A stretch of DNA of 64,000 bases from Pseudomonas shahriarae (GTDB lineage: Bacteria; Pseudomonadota; Gammaproteobacteria; Pseudomonadales; Pseudomonadaceae). Positions 11,103-18,770 of the stretch are shown here, piece by piece. The notes under the pieces were generated by a model. That model was not told the origin of the DNA. It made no database searches and worked only from the letters and a program-made list of their open reading frames with translations. The DNA is taken from NCBI RefSeq assembly GCF_014268455.2, contig NZ_CP077085.1:5125001-5189000 (forward strand), given 5' to 3'. The translations under genes and the position numbers were made by a program. Position 1 is the first letter of the stretch. Each line of letters starts with the position of its first letter.

Positions 11103-11756
11103 ATGACTTTCACTACTACTCCGCGTCGTCTCGCCAAGACTCTGGCCCTGGCCGCCGGCATGAGCTTCGTATCCATGTCCGCGTTCGCAGGCGACGCCGC
11201 CCTCTATGGCCCCGTCGCACCGAAAGGCTCGAGCTTCGTGCGCCTGTTCAACGCCAGCAACCAGGAAGTCAGCGCCAGCGTCGGCAACACGGCGTTGAGC
11301 GATGTGGCACCGCTGGCCAGCAGTGACTTCAGCTTCCTGCCGGGCGGTGACTACAGCGCCAAGGTCGGTAGCCAGAACGTCACGGTCAAACTGGCCGCCG
11401 ATCACTATTACACCCTGGTCAACAGCGCCAGCGGCCAGCCGCAACTGATCGAAGAACCGCCGTTCAAGAACAAGCAGAAATCCCTGGTGCGCGTGCAGAA
11501 CCTCAGCGACAAGGCCCTGACCCTGAAAACCGCCGACGGCAAGACCGATGTGGTCAAGGCCGTGGCCGCCAAGGGCCGTGGCGAGCGCGAGATCAACCCG
11601 GTGAAGGTCAGCCTGGCGCTGTACGACGGTGACAAGAAGGTTGGCGATGTGAAGCCGGTGGCCCTGGAACGTGGTGAGGCGGCGGTGCTGTATGTCACCG
11701 GCTCCGGCAGCAACCTGTCGCCAGTGTGGGTCAAGCGCCCCGTGTCGACCCGTTGA
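11103..11756 (+). CDS. algF: Alginate O-acetylation periplasmic protein AlgF
   Basis: AlgF is a small periplasmic protein needed for alginate acetylation. The 217-residue product has a signal peptide ending AFA-GDAAL and two similar beta-rich halves of about 85 residues (FVRLFNAS... and LVRVQNLS...), which suggests a tandem of related folds. It starts 16 bp after algJ with GAGAGG at a good spacing. Position between algJ and algA is canonical. Confidence 0.93.
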   Translation: MTFTTTPRRLAKTLALAAGMSFVSMSAFAGDAALYGPVAPKGSSFVRLFNASNQEVSASVGNTALSDVAPLASSDFSFLPGGDYSAKVGSQNVTVKLAADHYYTLVNSASGQPQLIEEPPFKNKQKSLVRVQNLSDKALTLKTADGKTDVVKAVAAKGRGEREINPVKVSLALYDGDKKVGDVKPVALERGEAAVLYVTGSGSNLSPVWVKRPVSTR

Positions 11757-11783
11757 TGATTTCCCTGAGTTGAGACGCCCCCT

Positions 11784-11811
11784 TGTGGGAGCTGGTTTGC
11801 CTGCTCCCACA
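11784..11811. repeat. REP-like hairpin between algF and algA
   Basis: Perfect nine-base arms TGTGGGAGC and GCTCCCACA enclose TGGTTTGCCT. It is a single compact palindrome of the same family as the algK doublet, 27 bp after the algF stop in the 147 bp gap before algA. It lacks a T-run, so it is more likely an RNA-stabilising or attenuating element than a full terminator. Confidence 0.7.
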
Positions 11812-11903
11812 CTGTCCGCGTGTCGACTCAGGACCGAGACAAAAACAAGAGTGAAACGACAAACCTTCGTAGCTCTGACCCAAATCGATTCAAGGAGAAA
11901 CAC

Positions 11904-13355
11904 ATGATCCCAGTAATCCTTTCCGGTGGTAGCGGCTCACGTCTTTGGCCGCTTTCCCGTAAACAGTTTCCTAAACAGTTCCTGGCCCTGACCGGCGAGC
12001 ACACGCTGTTCCAGCAAACCCTCGAGCGCCTGGTGTTCGAAGGCATGGACGCACCGATCATCGTCTGCAACAAAGACCACCGTTTTATCGTCAATGAGCA
12101 ACTGAGCACTCGCAAGCTCGACAGTCAGCGCATCCTGATGGAACCGTTTGGCCGCAACACCGCGCCGGCCGTGGCCTTGACCGCGATGATGCTGGTCAAT
12201 GAAGGCCGCGATGAACTGATGCTGGTCTTGCCAGCCGACCATGTGCTGGATGACCAGAAAGCCCTGCAACGCGCCCTGGCCCTGGCCACCGTGGCGGCCG
12301 AGCGTGGCGAGATGGTGCTGTTCGGTGTACCGGCCACCCGTCCGGAAACCGGCTACGGCTATATCAAGTCCACCAATGATTCGCTGCTGCCCGAAGGTGT
12401 CAGCCGGGTGCAGCAGTTCGTCGAGAAGCCGGATGAAAAACGCGCCGTCGAGTTCGTCAAAAGCGGCGGCTATTTCTGGAACAGCGGGATGTTCCTGTTC
12501 CGCGCCAGCCGCTTCCTCGAAGAGCTGAAAAAGCACGATCCGGACATCTACGACACCTGCGTGCTGACCCTGGAACGCAGCGAACACACCGCCGACACCG
12601 TGACCTTCGACGAAGCCACCTTCGCCTGCTGCCCGGACAATTCCATCGACTACGCGGTGATGGAAAAAACCCAGCGCGCCTGCGTGGTGCCGCTGAGTGC
12701 CGGCTGGAGCGACGTGGGTTGCTGGGCCTCGTTGTGGGCGGTCAATGACAAAGACGCCAACGGCAACGTGACCAAGGGTGACGTGGTGATCCAGGACAGC
12801 AAGAACTGCATGATCCACGGCAACGGCAAGCTGGTGTCGGTGATCGGCCTGGAAAACATCGTGGTCGTGGAAACCAAGGACGCGATGATGATTGCCCACA
12901 AGGACAAGGTCCAGGGCGTCAAGCAGATGGTCAACACCCTGAACGAACAGGGGCGCAGCGAGACCCAGAACCACTGCGAGGTCTACCGTCCGTGGGGCTC
13001 CTACGACTCGGTGGACATGGGCGGGCGTTTCCAGGTCAAGCACATCTCGGTCAAGCCGGGCGCGTGCCTGTCGCTGCAGATGCACCACCACCGCGCCGAA
13101 CACTGGATCGTGGTCAGCGGCACCGCCGAAGTGACGTGCGACGAGAATGTGTTCCTGCTCTGCGAGAACCAGTCCACCTACATCCCGATTGCCTCGGTGC
13201 ACCGCCTGCGCAACCCGGGCAAGATCCCGTTGGAGATCATCGAAGTGCAATCGGGCAGCTACCTGGGCGAAGACGATATCGAGCGGTTTGAAGATATCTA
13301 CGGGCGCTCGACTCCCGTCGAGCGTGGTGTGTCAGTGAAAACCATCGCGCAGTAA
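11904..13355 (+). CDS. algA: Bifunctional phosphomannose isomerase / GDP-mannose pyrophosphorylase AlgA
   Basis: AlgA catalyses two cytoplasmic steps of precursor supply: fructose-6-P to mannose-6-P and mannose-1-P plus GTP to GDP-mannose. The N-terminal nucleotidyltransferase domain has the signature GGSGSRLWPLSRK at residues 8-20 and the active-site FVEKPD at about 173. The C-terminal cupin isomerase domain has the metal-binding QMHHHRAEHW motif near residue 392. ATG 11904 is preceded by AAGGAG; the open frame extends 28 codons upstream but has no ribosome site. Length of 483 residues is normal. The gene ends the operon at a strong terminator. Confidence 0.96.
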   Translation: MIPVILSGGSGSRLWPLSRKQFPKQFLALTGEHTLFQQTLERLVFEGMDAPIIVCNKDHRFIVNEQLSTRKLDSQRILMEPFGRNTAPAVALTAMMLVNEGRDELMLVLPADHVLDDQKALQRALALATVAAERGEMVLFGVPATRPETGYGYIKSTNDSLLPEGVSRVQQFVEKPDEKRAVEFVKSGGYFWNSGMFLFRASRFLEELKKHDPDIYDTCVLTLERSEHTADTVTFDEATFACCPDNSIDYAVMEKTQRACVVPLSAGWSDVGCWASLWAVNDKDANGNVTKGDVVIQDSKNCMIHGNGKLVSVIGLENIVVVETKDAMMIAHKDKVQGVKQMVNTLNEQGRSETQNHCEVYRPWGSYDSVDMGGRFQVKHISVKPGACLSLQMHHHRAEHWIVVSGTAEVTCDENVFLLCENQSTYIPIASVHRLRNPGKIPLEIIEVQSGSYLGEDDIERFEDIYGRSTPVERGVSVKTIAQ

Positions 13356-13365
13356 CACCGCAAAA

Positions 13366-13427
13366 CAAAAAGCCCTCGCCCAGCCCGTTGCGTCCCCTAT
13401 CCGCAATGGGCTGGGCGGGGGCTTTTT
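13366..13427. terminator. Bidirectional rho-independent terminator after algA and the convergent toxin gene
   Basis: A long GC-rich stem (AGCCCTCGCCCAGCCCGTTGCG pairing with its near-perfect complement 9 bases later) is flanked by AAAAA on one side and TTTTT on the other. It therefore has a U-run when read from either strand, and can end the alginate operon (+) and the effector-like gene (-). Confidence 0.9.
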
Positions 13428-13481
13428 CTGATCGGGCCACTTTGCAGATTGGCAGCGATCACCCACTCAGCGTTGTTCCCT

Positions 13482-16262
13482 TCACTCGAAATAGTCCTTG
13501 AAATTGTTCGGCCCCAAATACAGAAAGTTCGACGGCGTCAGCTTGATTTCTTTGGCCATCTTGAGCTCGACGAACTGGCTGCCGGCCGTGACCGGGCCTA
13601 AATCCGTGGGCACCTGGTCAGAGCTGAAGATCACCATATAGTCGCCACTGCCCACATAGCGTTCATTCCCTAAAAACAACAGGTTCTCAACGTTCTCGCT
13701 GTTAAATTGCTGGCCTGGGGGGTTAACGTACACACCGCCCTTTGAACCCGCACGCCTTTCACCACGCGCCAGATCATTGATGCTTCGCTCGCGAGCGATC
13801 GCTTCTGCGCCGGCCTTGCTGGTGTAGTGAATGTAAACCGGCTTGCCGTTGTAAGTGCCCGAATCCACTATCGACTGCCAATCCTGATGATTGGCCAAGG
13901 GTTGATTGGTTGCTGAGCTTGATGCCAGCGGGCCTTGCCCGGCAGGCTGCTCGCGGGCAGCGTTGACCCCCTTGCCTTTTCTATTGCCCCCGAGCATCTT
14001 GCTCGCGCGCCATTGGTTATCGGCACCTGTTTCAACGGTCAGTACGGGTTTACCGGTCTGGGGATCAATAATCTGGACATAGCCGTCACTGAGTTTGAAA
14101 TCACCTTTAATCTCATACGTCTTGGCGATACCGGACTGATCGGTGTAACGGATAAACCAACGATCTAGCCCCGCCTCGTTCTTGTACTGATAAATCCCTC
14201 TAGCATTGACTGTGCTCTTGGCCAGTAATGATTCGCCATCGGCAATGGCGTAGGCGCTGATGTTGTCCGTTTGTGACGGTTGCAGGCGATTGGGCACATC
14301 GGCATCAACGCCTGGAGAGTCAGGCGCCGGTTCGGACGCGGACTCCACGGAGGGCTCAGGGGCTAGCGGTTCTTCTTTGGGCAGCGCAAAGGGATCCGCG
14401 GCATTTGAGCTGAGACCGGCAGAGGAGAACAAGGTGTTGATCATGCCATCGAATGACTTCGACGCCCCGTCATGACGTTCAGCCTGGGTGTCGCCCGAAA
14501 TCTCTTTTTCGGTGCCCAATACCACTTCCGTGAGACTTGTGATGACGGCAGCGGCGGCGACCGGAGCAGCCAGCGGGGCCAGTTTGACCAGCAGTTCTGC
14601 GCCGACCGAAATGTCGTTGAGCCAGGTGTCACGGGTGACCTCGCTGTTGGATTTGATCGCGGTGTCTGCGTCGTTCCTCATACGCTGCTGGCCACTGTCC
14701 GCCATGTGACTGAACACATCGCCCTTGATCGCGATATTGCTGCGGTCAATGACGTTGCCCTCCTGGCTGCTGACGCTATCCGTACTGAGGTATTCCAGGG
14801 ATGAATCGACGCCGTTTTTTGGCCGTATCTCAGAGATCAGGGAACCCAGCGGCACGATTGCATTAAAGAATGCGGTCCCAAAACCACCGGACTCACTGTT
14901 CTGCCGATCAGCCAACGAGAAGTGCGACTCCAGGGCTTTGCGCGTCTGGGGCGTCTTGCCTTGATCGCTGACCCATTGATCCATTTTTTCCAGTGAGGCG
15001 AATTTCAGAAAGGCTGGCTTGGCGTCAGGAATATAGAGAATTTGCACGCCGTCCAGGCGCCCGCTGGCATCCTTCTGGAGCCCCTCTGCGGGCAGGGTAA
15101 AACGCAAAATATCACTGGACTGAAAGCCATTGATATCAAATGCATGAACCTGGACATCGCCGGTTACCGGGGAGGTTGCCTGCAGTTTCTCCACGGTCAT
15201 GGGCTGGTCTTCGGCTATTTCTGCACCGGTAACCGCCTTCATCAGCCGTCTATAGTCACTCCTGGTGAGCTGATGCTCGGGCGGCTGCAGCGCACGTTCG
15301 GCCGGTAACTTCGCCTCCTGGGCCTTGAGTTGCTCGCCTGCCCTATAGATGAATATGCCTTTCTGGACTGTGCGGTAGCCATCGGCGTGGTCTTTCCAGA
15401 AGCTGTCGATTTTTGCCGACATGGTCGTCTGGAAGTCGGATTTCCAAAGGGCCTTCATAAAGGCCGAAGGCGCCAGGGGGATTTCGTTGTGGGCGCCATA
15501 GCCTGCTTTGGCGCTTTGTCCGGGGCCGTCTTTATACAAGCCCGCTTCCGAGTCCAGAGTGCCGGGAATCCCGTCGTACTCGGAAAAGTTCTTCAACACG
15601 GCGTCAGTCAAACTGATGGATGACGTGGGTTCTTCCTTCATGTGTTCCCAACCGGTAGCGGTTTGCCCTGATTGCGAACTGTTAAAACGATTCAAATAAG
15701 TCTTGTCGGCGTCTACATGGATTCCGGTCAACCCGAACACAATTTCTTCTGCACGCTTTTTGGCTTCTTTGCGCACATCTGGAAACGCCACGGCCGTGTC
15801 CAACACAATCTTTTTGAATTTGGTTTTTTCGACATTGGCCTTGGCGGCTCGCTCGGTAATGACTGCGTAGGCATTCGAGGGGCTTGTCGGTGCCAGGGCA
15901 GACACGGTCTGCCTGAGTTGGATGAGCCCCTCTCGGTTTTGCGGAATGCTCCAGCCATTGGCGGTGATGTATTGCGCAAGGCTGACTTCCATTGTCGGGC
16001 CTGGGTGTTGCGCATCGGGAGCCAATTGTATTTTGGCGGCTTGCAAGGCCGGGAGAATATGCTCATTGGATATACGGCCCGTTGCAAGTCCTTGCTCCAG
16101 GCCTGCCAGGGTCAGTATCAGCGCGTTACGGTTGTCCAGGGCACTGTTGCCGGCAACGGTGGTGGCTTGGGTATTGGAGGCGGACTTCATTGGGCTGCTC
16201 TCATCGTCAGAAGCGAAGGAGCGGTAGGCTGGAACAGCAAAATTTTGTACGGATAAGGTCAT
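13482..16262 (-). CDS. Toxin/effector-like protein with C-terminal HYD1-type ADP-ribosyltransferase-like domain
   Basis: The 926-residue protein reads as a polymorphic toxin. The large N-terminal region (about 60-620) resembles Pseudomonas dermonecrotic-toxin-domain proteins and includes a hydrophobic stretch at 553-583. A Pro/Glu/Ser-rich linker (624-664) is followed by a module with YEIKGDFKLSDGYVQIIDP (about 716-734). The last 120 residues begin VYIHYTSKAG, with His812 in HYT, GGVYVNPP (Tyr845) and acidic candidates Asp874, Asp882 and Glu899, resembling the HYD1-type ADP-ribosyltransferase fold. The first 50 residues are Ser-rich (8 of 50), have Leu at position 3 and no acidic residue in the first 18, fitting the rules for Pseudomonas type III effectors. 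No immunity or chaperone gene adjoins it. It appears AT-richer than its neighbours. Domain names are recalled, not searched; ATG 16190 (Met25) is an alternative start. Confidence 0.7.
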   Translation of the reverse strand: MTLSVQNFAVPAYRSFASDDESSPMKSASNTQATTVAGNSALDNRNALILTLAGLEQGLATGRISNEHILPALQAAKIQLAPDAQHPGPTMEVSLAQYITANGWSIPQNREGLIQLRQTVSALAPTSPSNAYAVITERAAKANVEKTKFKKIVLDTAVAFPDVRKEAKKRAEEIVFGLTGIHVDADKTYLNRFNSSQSGQTATGWEHMKEEPTSSISLTDAVLKNFSEYDGIPGTLDSEAGLYKDGPGQSAKAGYGAHNEIPLAPSAFMKALWKSDFQTTMSAKIDSFWKDHADGYRTVQKGIFIYRAGEQLKAQEAKLPAERALQPPEHQLTRSDYRRLMKAVTGAEIAEDQPMTVEKLQATSPVTGDVQVHAFDINGFQSSDILRFTLPAEGLQKDASGRLDGVQILYIPDAKPAFLKFASLEKMDQWVSDQGKTPQTRKALESHFSLADRQNSESGGFGTAFFNAIVPLGSLISEIRPKNGVDSSLEYLSTDSVSSQEGNVIDRSNIAIKGDVFSHMADSGQQRMRNDADTAIKSNSEVTRDTWLNDISVGAELLVKLAPLAAPVAAAAVITSLTEVVLGTEKEISGDTQAERHDGASKSFDGMINTLFSSAGLSSNAADPFALPKEEPLAPEPSVESASEPAPDSPGVDADVPNRLQPSQTDNISAYAIADGESLLAKSTVNARGIYQYKNEAGLDRWFIRYTDQSGIAKTYEIKGDFKLSDGYVQIIDPQTGKPVLTVETGADNQWRASKMLGGNRKGKGVNAAREQPAGQGPLASSSATNQPLANHQDWQSIVDSGTYNGKPVYIHYTSKAGAEAIARERSINDLARGERRAGSKGGVYVNPPGQQFNSENVENLLFLGNERYVGSGDYMVIFSSDQVPTDLGPVTAGSQFVELKMAKEIKLTPSNFLYLGPNNFKDYFE

Positions 16263-16331
16263 GGCGTTGTTCTCGGCACGTATAAAAAAAGCTCACAGAA
16301 CAACGACCGTCAGTCTGTGGCTGTATATAGG

Positions 16332-16360
16332 TGTGTGAAGCGAACAACCCCCTTGATTCC
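16332..16360 (-). promoter_or_regulatory. hrp-box-like promoter upstream of the effector-like gene
   Basis: Read on the - strand, GGAATC is followed by exactly 16 bases and then TCACACA, 70 bp before the effector start codon. The HrpL (ECF sigma) consensus is GGAACC-N15/16-CCACNNA; this site has one mismatch in each half and keeps the A two bases after the first half. The match is by eye and its chance frequency in the genome was not computed. Confidence 0.45.
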
Positions 16361-16465
16361 AGCGCGAAGGTTACGTGGAGTGTCCGTTCGGGGGTGACCG
16401 CAACCCGATAGGCAACCGCATGCTGTCAACGGTACGATGGTTCATCTACCCACGAGGCTGCCCCC

Positions 16466-16930
16466 ATGTTCTTCGGCGTTCTGCTCATCATCACCTGGCT
16501 GGTCCTACTCCTGCGCTACCCGGCCAAGGCATTGCCGGTTTCCCTCGCCGCAGCAGTGGGCTTGGGCTTCGTGGCGATATGGGTGGTCTGGCTGGACAAC
16601 CGCGAAGCCTCGCAACTGGCGCGCCTGGAACTGCGCATCCACTATGCCCCCGATCAGTGCCCCGCCGACCGCCCCTTGCAGCTCAAGCTCAACAACGGCA
16701 ACGACGTCCCCCTGACCGAACTGCGCTGGCGCGTCGCCGCCTACGCACCAGGCGATACGGTGAACCTGGCGGACAACGTCTATGCTGCCCCGCGTTATCG
16801 CGGCCCCGGCGAACTGCAGGCCGGCGCCACCTGGGAAGACTGTCTGCCAGTGCCGCCCCTGCGCCCCGGCTACCGCCCGCAAACCCTGGAGTTTCGCGCC
16901 GAACACCTGCAAGGCAGCTTCTCCGACTAA
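16466..16930 (+). CDS. Small membrane-anchored protein of unknown function
   Basis: This 154-residue protein starts with two hydrophobic segments (about residues 1-15 and 23-43), followed by a soluble domain of about 110 residues rich in Pro and Tyr with a WEDCLPVPPLRPGYRPQTLEF stretch broken by short charged turns; the two Cys residues in the soluble part (near 72 and 127) suggest a periplasmic, possibly disulfide-bonded domain. I do not recognise a characterised family. It lies 20 bp upstream of the short-chain dehydrogenase on the same strand, so the two are likely co-transcribed. ATG 16466 has only a weak upstream purine-rich signal. Confidence 0.7.
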   Translation: MFFGVLLIITWLVLLLRYPAKALPVSLAAAVGLGFVAIWVVWLDNREASQLARLELRIHYAPDQCPADRPLQLKLNNGNDVPLTELRWRVAAYAPGDTVNLADNVYAAPRYRGPGELQAGATWEDCLPVPPLRPGYRPQTLEFRAEHLQGSFSD

Positions 16931-16950
16931 CCACTACCAAGGATTGCCCC

Positions 16951-17763
16951 ATGCCTAACGTGCTTATCACCGGTTGCTCCAGCGGCATCGGCCGTGCCCT
17001 GGCCGATGCCTTCAAAGTCGCCGGCTATGACGTATGGGCCAGCGCCCGTCGTCCCGAAGACGTCGCGGCCCTCGCATCTGCCGGTTTCAAGGCCGTGCAA
17101 CTGGACGTCAACGATGGCGCGGCCCTGGCGCAATTGGCCGGACAGGTGGGCGAGCTGGATGTGTTGATCAACAACGCCGGCTACGGCGCCATGGGCCCGC
17201 TGCTCGATGGTGGCACCGAGGCCCTGCAGCGCCAGTTCGAGACCAACGTGTTCGCCATCGTCGGCGTGACCCAGGCGCTGTTCCCCGCCCTGCGCGCGCG
17301 CAAAGGGCTGGTGGTGAATATCGGCAGCGTTTCCGGGGTGCTGGTCACGCCGTTTGCCGGCGCCTACTGCGCCTCCAAGGCCGCCGTGCATGCCTTGAGC
17401 GATGCCTTGCGCATGGAACTCGCACCGTTTGGCGTGCGAGTCATGGAAGTGCAGCCGGGGGCGATCAATACCCACTTTGCCAAGAACGCCGGCACCCAGG
17501 CCGAATTGCTGATCAATGAACAATCGCCGTGGTGGCCACTGCGCGAAAGCATCCGTGCCCGCTCCCAGGCCTCCCAGGACAAACCGACCCCGGCCAGCAC
17601 CTTTGCGGCGGATGTGCTCAAGGCCGTGCAACAGAGTGAACCACCGCGCCTGCTGCGTTCGGGGAATGGCAGCCGGGCGTTGCCGTTGATGGCGGCGCTG
17701 CTGCCCAAGGGGTTGTTGGAGACGGTGTTGAAGAAGCGATTTGGGCTGGGTGGAGCACTTTGA
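16951..17763 (+). CDS. Short-chain dehydrogenase/reductase (classical SDR)
   Basis: The 270-residue protein has the classical SDR signature: nucleotide-binding TGCSSGIG at residues 7-14, NNAG at about 74-77, the catalytic Ser in GSVSGV and the YCASK motif (Tyr/Lys) near 140. Rossmann-fold NAD(P)H-dependent oxidoreductases of this type act on carbonyl/hydroxyl groups of diverse substrates; the substrate cannot be read here. ATG 16951 has AAGGA upstream. The open frame continues upstream to 16375, but that section overlaps the preceding gene in another frame and is not coding. Confidence 0.9.
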   Translation: MPNVLITGCSSGIGRALADAFKVAGYDVWASARRPEDVAALASAGFKAVQLDVNDGAALAQLAGQVGELDVLINNAGYGAMGPLLDGGTEALQRQFETNVFAIVGVTQALFPALRARKGLVVNIGSVSGVLVTPFAGAYCASKAAVHALSDALRMELAPFGVRVMEVQPGAINTHFAKNAGTQAELLINEQSPWWPLRESIRARSQASQDKPTPASTFAADVLKAVQQSEPPRLLRSGNGSRALPLMAALLPKGLLETVLKKRFGLGGAL

Positions 17764-17768
17764 TCACC

Positions 17769-17792
17769 GTGGCGAGCGGACTTGCCCTCTGC
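17769..17792. repeat. Degenerate half-copy of the GTGGCGAGGGAGCTTGC repeat
   Basis: GTGGCGAGCGGACTTGCCCTC directly after the dehydrogenase stop resembles one arm of the inverted repeat found complete at 29817-29905. The second arm is missing, so it is probably a decayed remnant. Confidence 0.35.
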
Positions 17793-17804
17793 ACGGGGTC
17801 TTCG

Positions 17805-18659
17805 CTATTTCATGAAGTCAATAAACGCCCGCACCTTCAGCGGTAAATGCCGCGTGTCCGGATACAGCGCATACACCCCCTGAGGCGCGAAACGATGATC
17901 CGGCAACAGGCGTACCAGCCGCCCCGCGTCCAGGTCCTCCTGCACCAGCCACTGCGGCAGGACCGCCACGCCATGCCCGCGCACGGCAAATGCTTGCAGC
18001 ACGGCGGCACTGTCGACCACCAGCGCACTGGGGCCAGAGCGATAGTGATGTTCGCCACCTGCCGGGTCGGTCACGCTCAACTCAGTCAGGCGGCCATGCC
18101 CCAGCTTGGGCAGTCGTTCTAGTTCATCCAACGTATGGGCACTACCCAAACCAGGCGCCGCAACGGCAAATACCTGATAGGTGGATAACTGCACCGCACG
18201 ATGATTGGAGTCCACCAGGCGCCCCAGCCGGATCGCCACGTCAAACCGCTCGGAGATCAGGTCGGCATGGGTCGAGGATGTGGATAAGTGGATGTTGAGG
18301 TCCGGGTGCAGGCGGCGAAAACCTTCCACGGCCGGCGCGACCACCGCCAACGCATATTCAACAGTCGTGGTGATGCGCAGGGTGCCTTTGAGCTGGGCGT
18401 GCTCAGAACGGGCCTCTTCCACTGCCAGCCGTGCTTCTTCGAGCATGCGTGTACAGCGCAGGTAGAAACGTTCGCCGGCATCGGTGAGCGCCAGTTGGCG
18501 GGTACTGCGGGTGAGCAGGGTGACGCCCAGTTCGGCTTCCAGACGTTTGAGATTGAAGCTGACCACCGCGCGGGTCTGGCCCAGCAGATCGGCGGCGGCC
18601 GTCAGCGAGCCGGCCTCGACCACGGCTTTGAAAGTGTCGAATCGGTCCAGACTGACCAT
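17805..18659 (-). CDS. LysR-family transcriptional regulator (divergent to MFS transporter)
   Basis: The protein has an N-terminal winged helix-turn-helix (about residues 1-60: FDTFKAVVEAGSLTAAADLLGQTRAVVS) and a LysR effector-binding domain from about 88 to the end. ATG 18659 (MVSLDRFDTF) is chosen because AGGGGGG lies just upstream; GTG 18665 would add two residues. It is transcribed away from the MFS gene at 18771, and a perfect palindrome (18674-18696) lies in the 111 bp between them, which suggests it controls the transporter and itself. Confidence 0.9.
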   Translation of the reverse strand: MVSLDRFDTFKAVVEAGSLTAAADLLGQTRAVVSFNLKRLEAELGVTLLTRSTRQLALTDAGERFYLRCTRMLEEARLAVEEARSEHAQLKGTLRITTTVEYALAVVAPAVEGFRRLHPDLNIHLSTSSTHADLISERFDVAIRLGRLVDSNHRAVQLSTYQVFAVAAPGLGSAHTLDELERLPKLGHGRLTELSVTDPAGGEHHYRSGPSALVVDSAAVLQAFAVRGHGVAVLPQWLVQEDLDAGRLVRLLPDHRFAPQGVYALYPDTRHLPLKVRAFIDFMK

Positions 18660-18673
18660 GGCCACAGCCCCCC

Positions 18674-18696
18674 TTTGTCAAAATATTTTTGACAAA
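18674..18696. promoter_or_regulatory. Perfect palindrome in the LysR/MFS divergent promoter
   Basis: Ten-base arms TTTGTCAAAA and TTTTGACAAA enclose TAT, with no mismatch. It begins 15 bases upstream of the LysR start codon. Position and symmetry fit an operator for the divergent LysR protein or another dimeric repressor; LysR sites more often follow T-N11-A, and T-N11-A is present within the arms (TGTCAAAATATTT contains a suitable register). It is AT-rich against a GC-rich background. Confidence 0.65.
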
Positions 18697-18770
18697 CTAA
18701 CAGGCAAACCCGTGTATCCCAAGCTCTGCAACCGGCCTACCCTGCCAGCCTCAAACGCTGGATCGCCCCT

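Noticed and set aside
11820..11903. 28-codon N-terminal extension of algA
   Set aside because: No ribosome site upstream, and AlgA proteins begin at the MIPVILSGGSGSRLW start preceded here by AAGGAG.
13356..13481. Possible small immunity gene next to the effector-like gene
   Set aside because: The 126 bp downstream hold the bidirectional terminator and no open frame with a ribosome site; upstream there is also none.
16375..16950. In-frame N-terminal extension of the short-chain dehydrogenase (would give 462 residues)
   Set aside because: The dehydrogenase Rossmann motif begins right after ATG 16951, which has a ribosome site. The upstream stretch overlaps the small membrane-protein gene in another frame and is Arg/Pro-rich noise.
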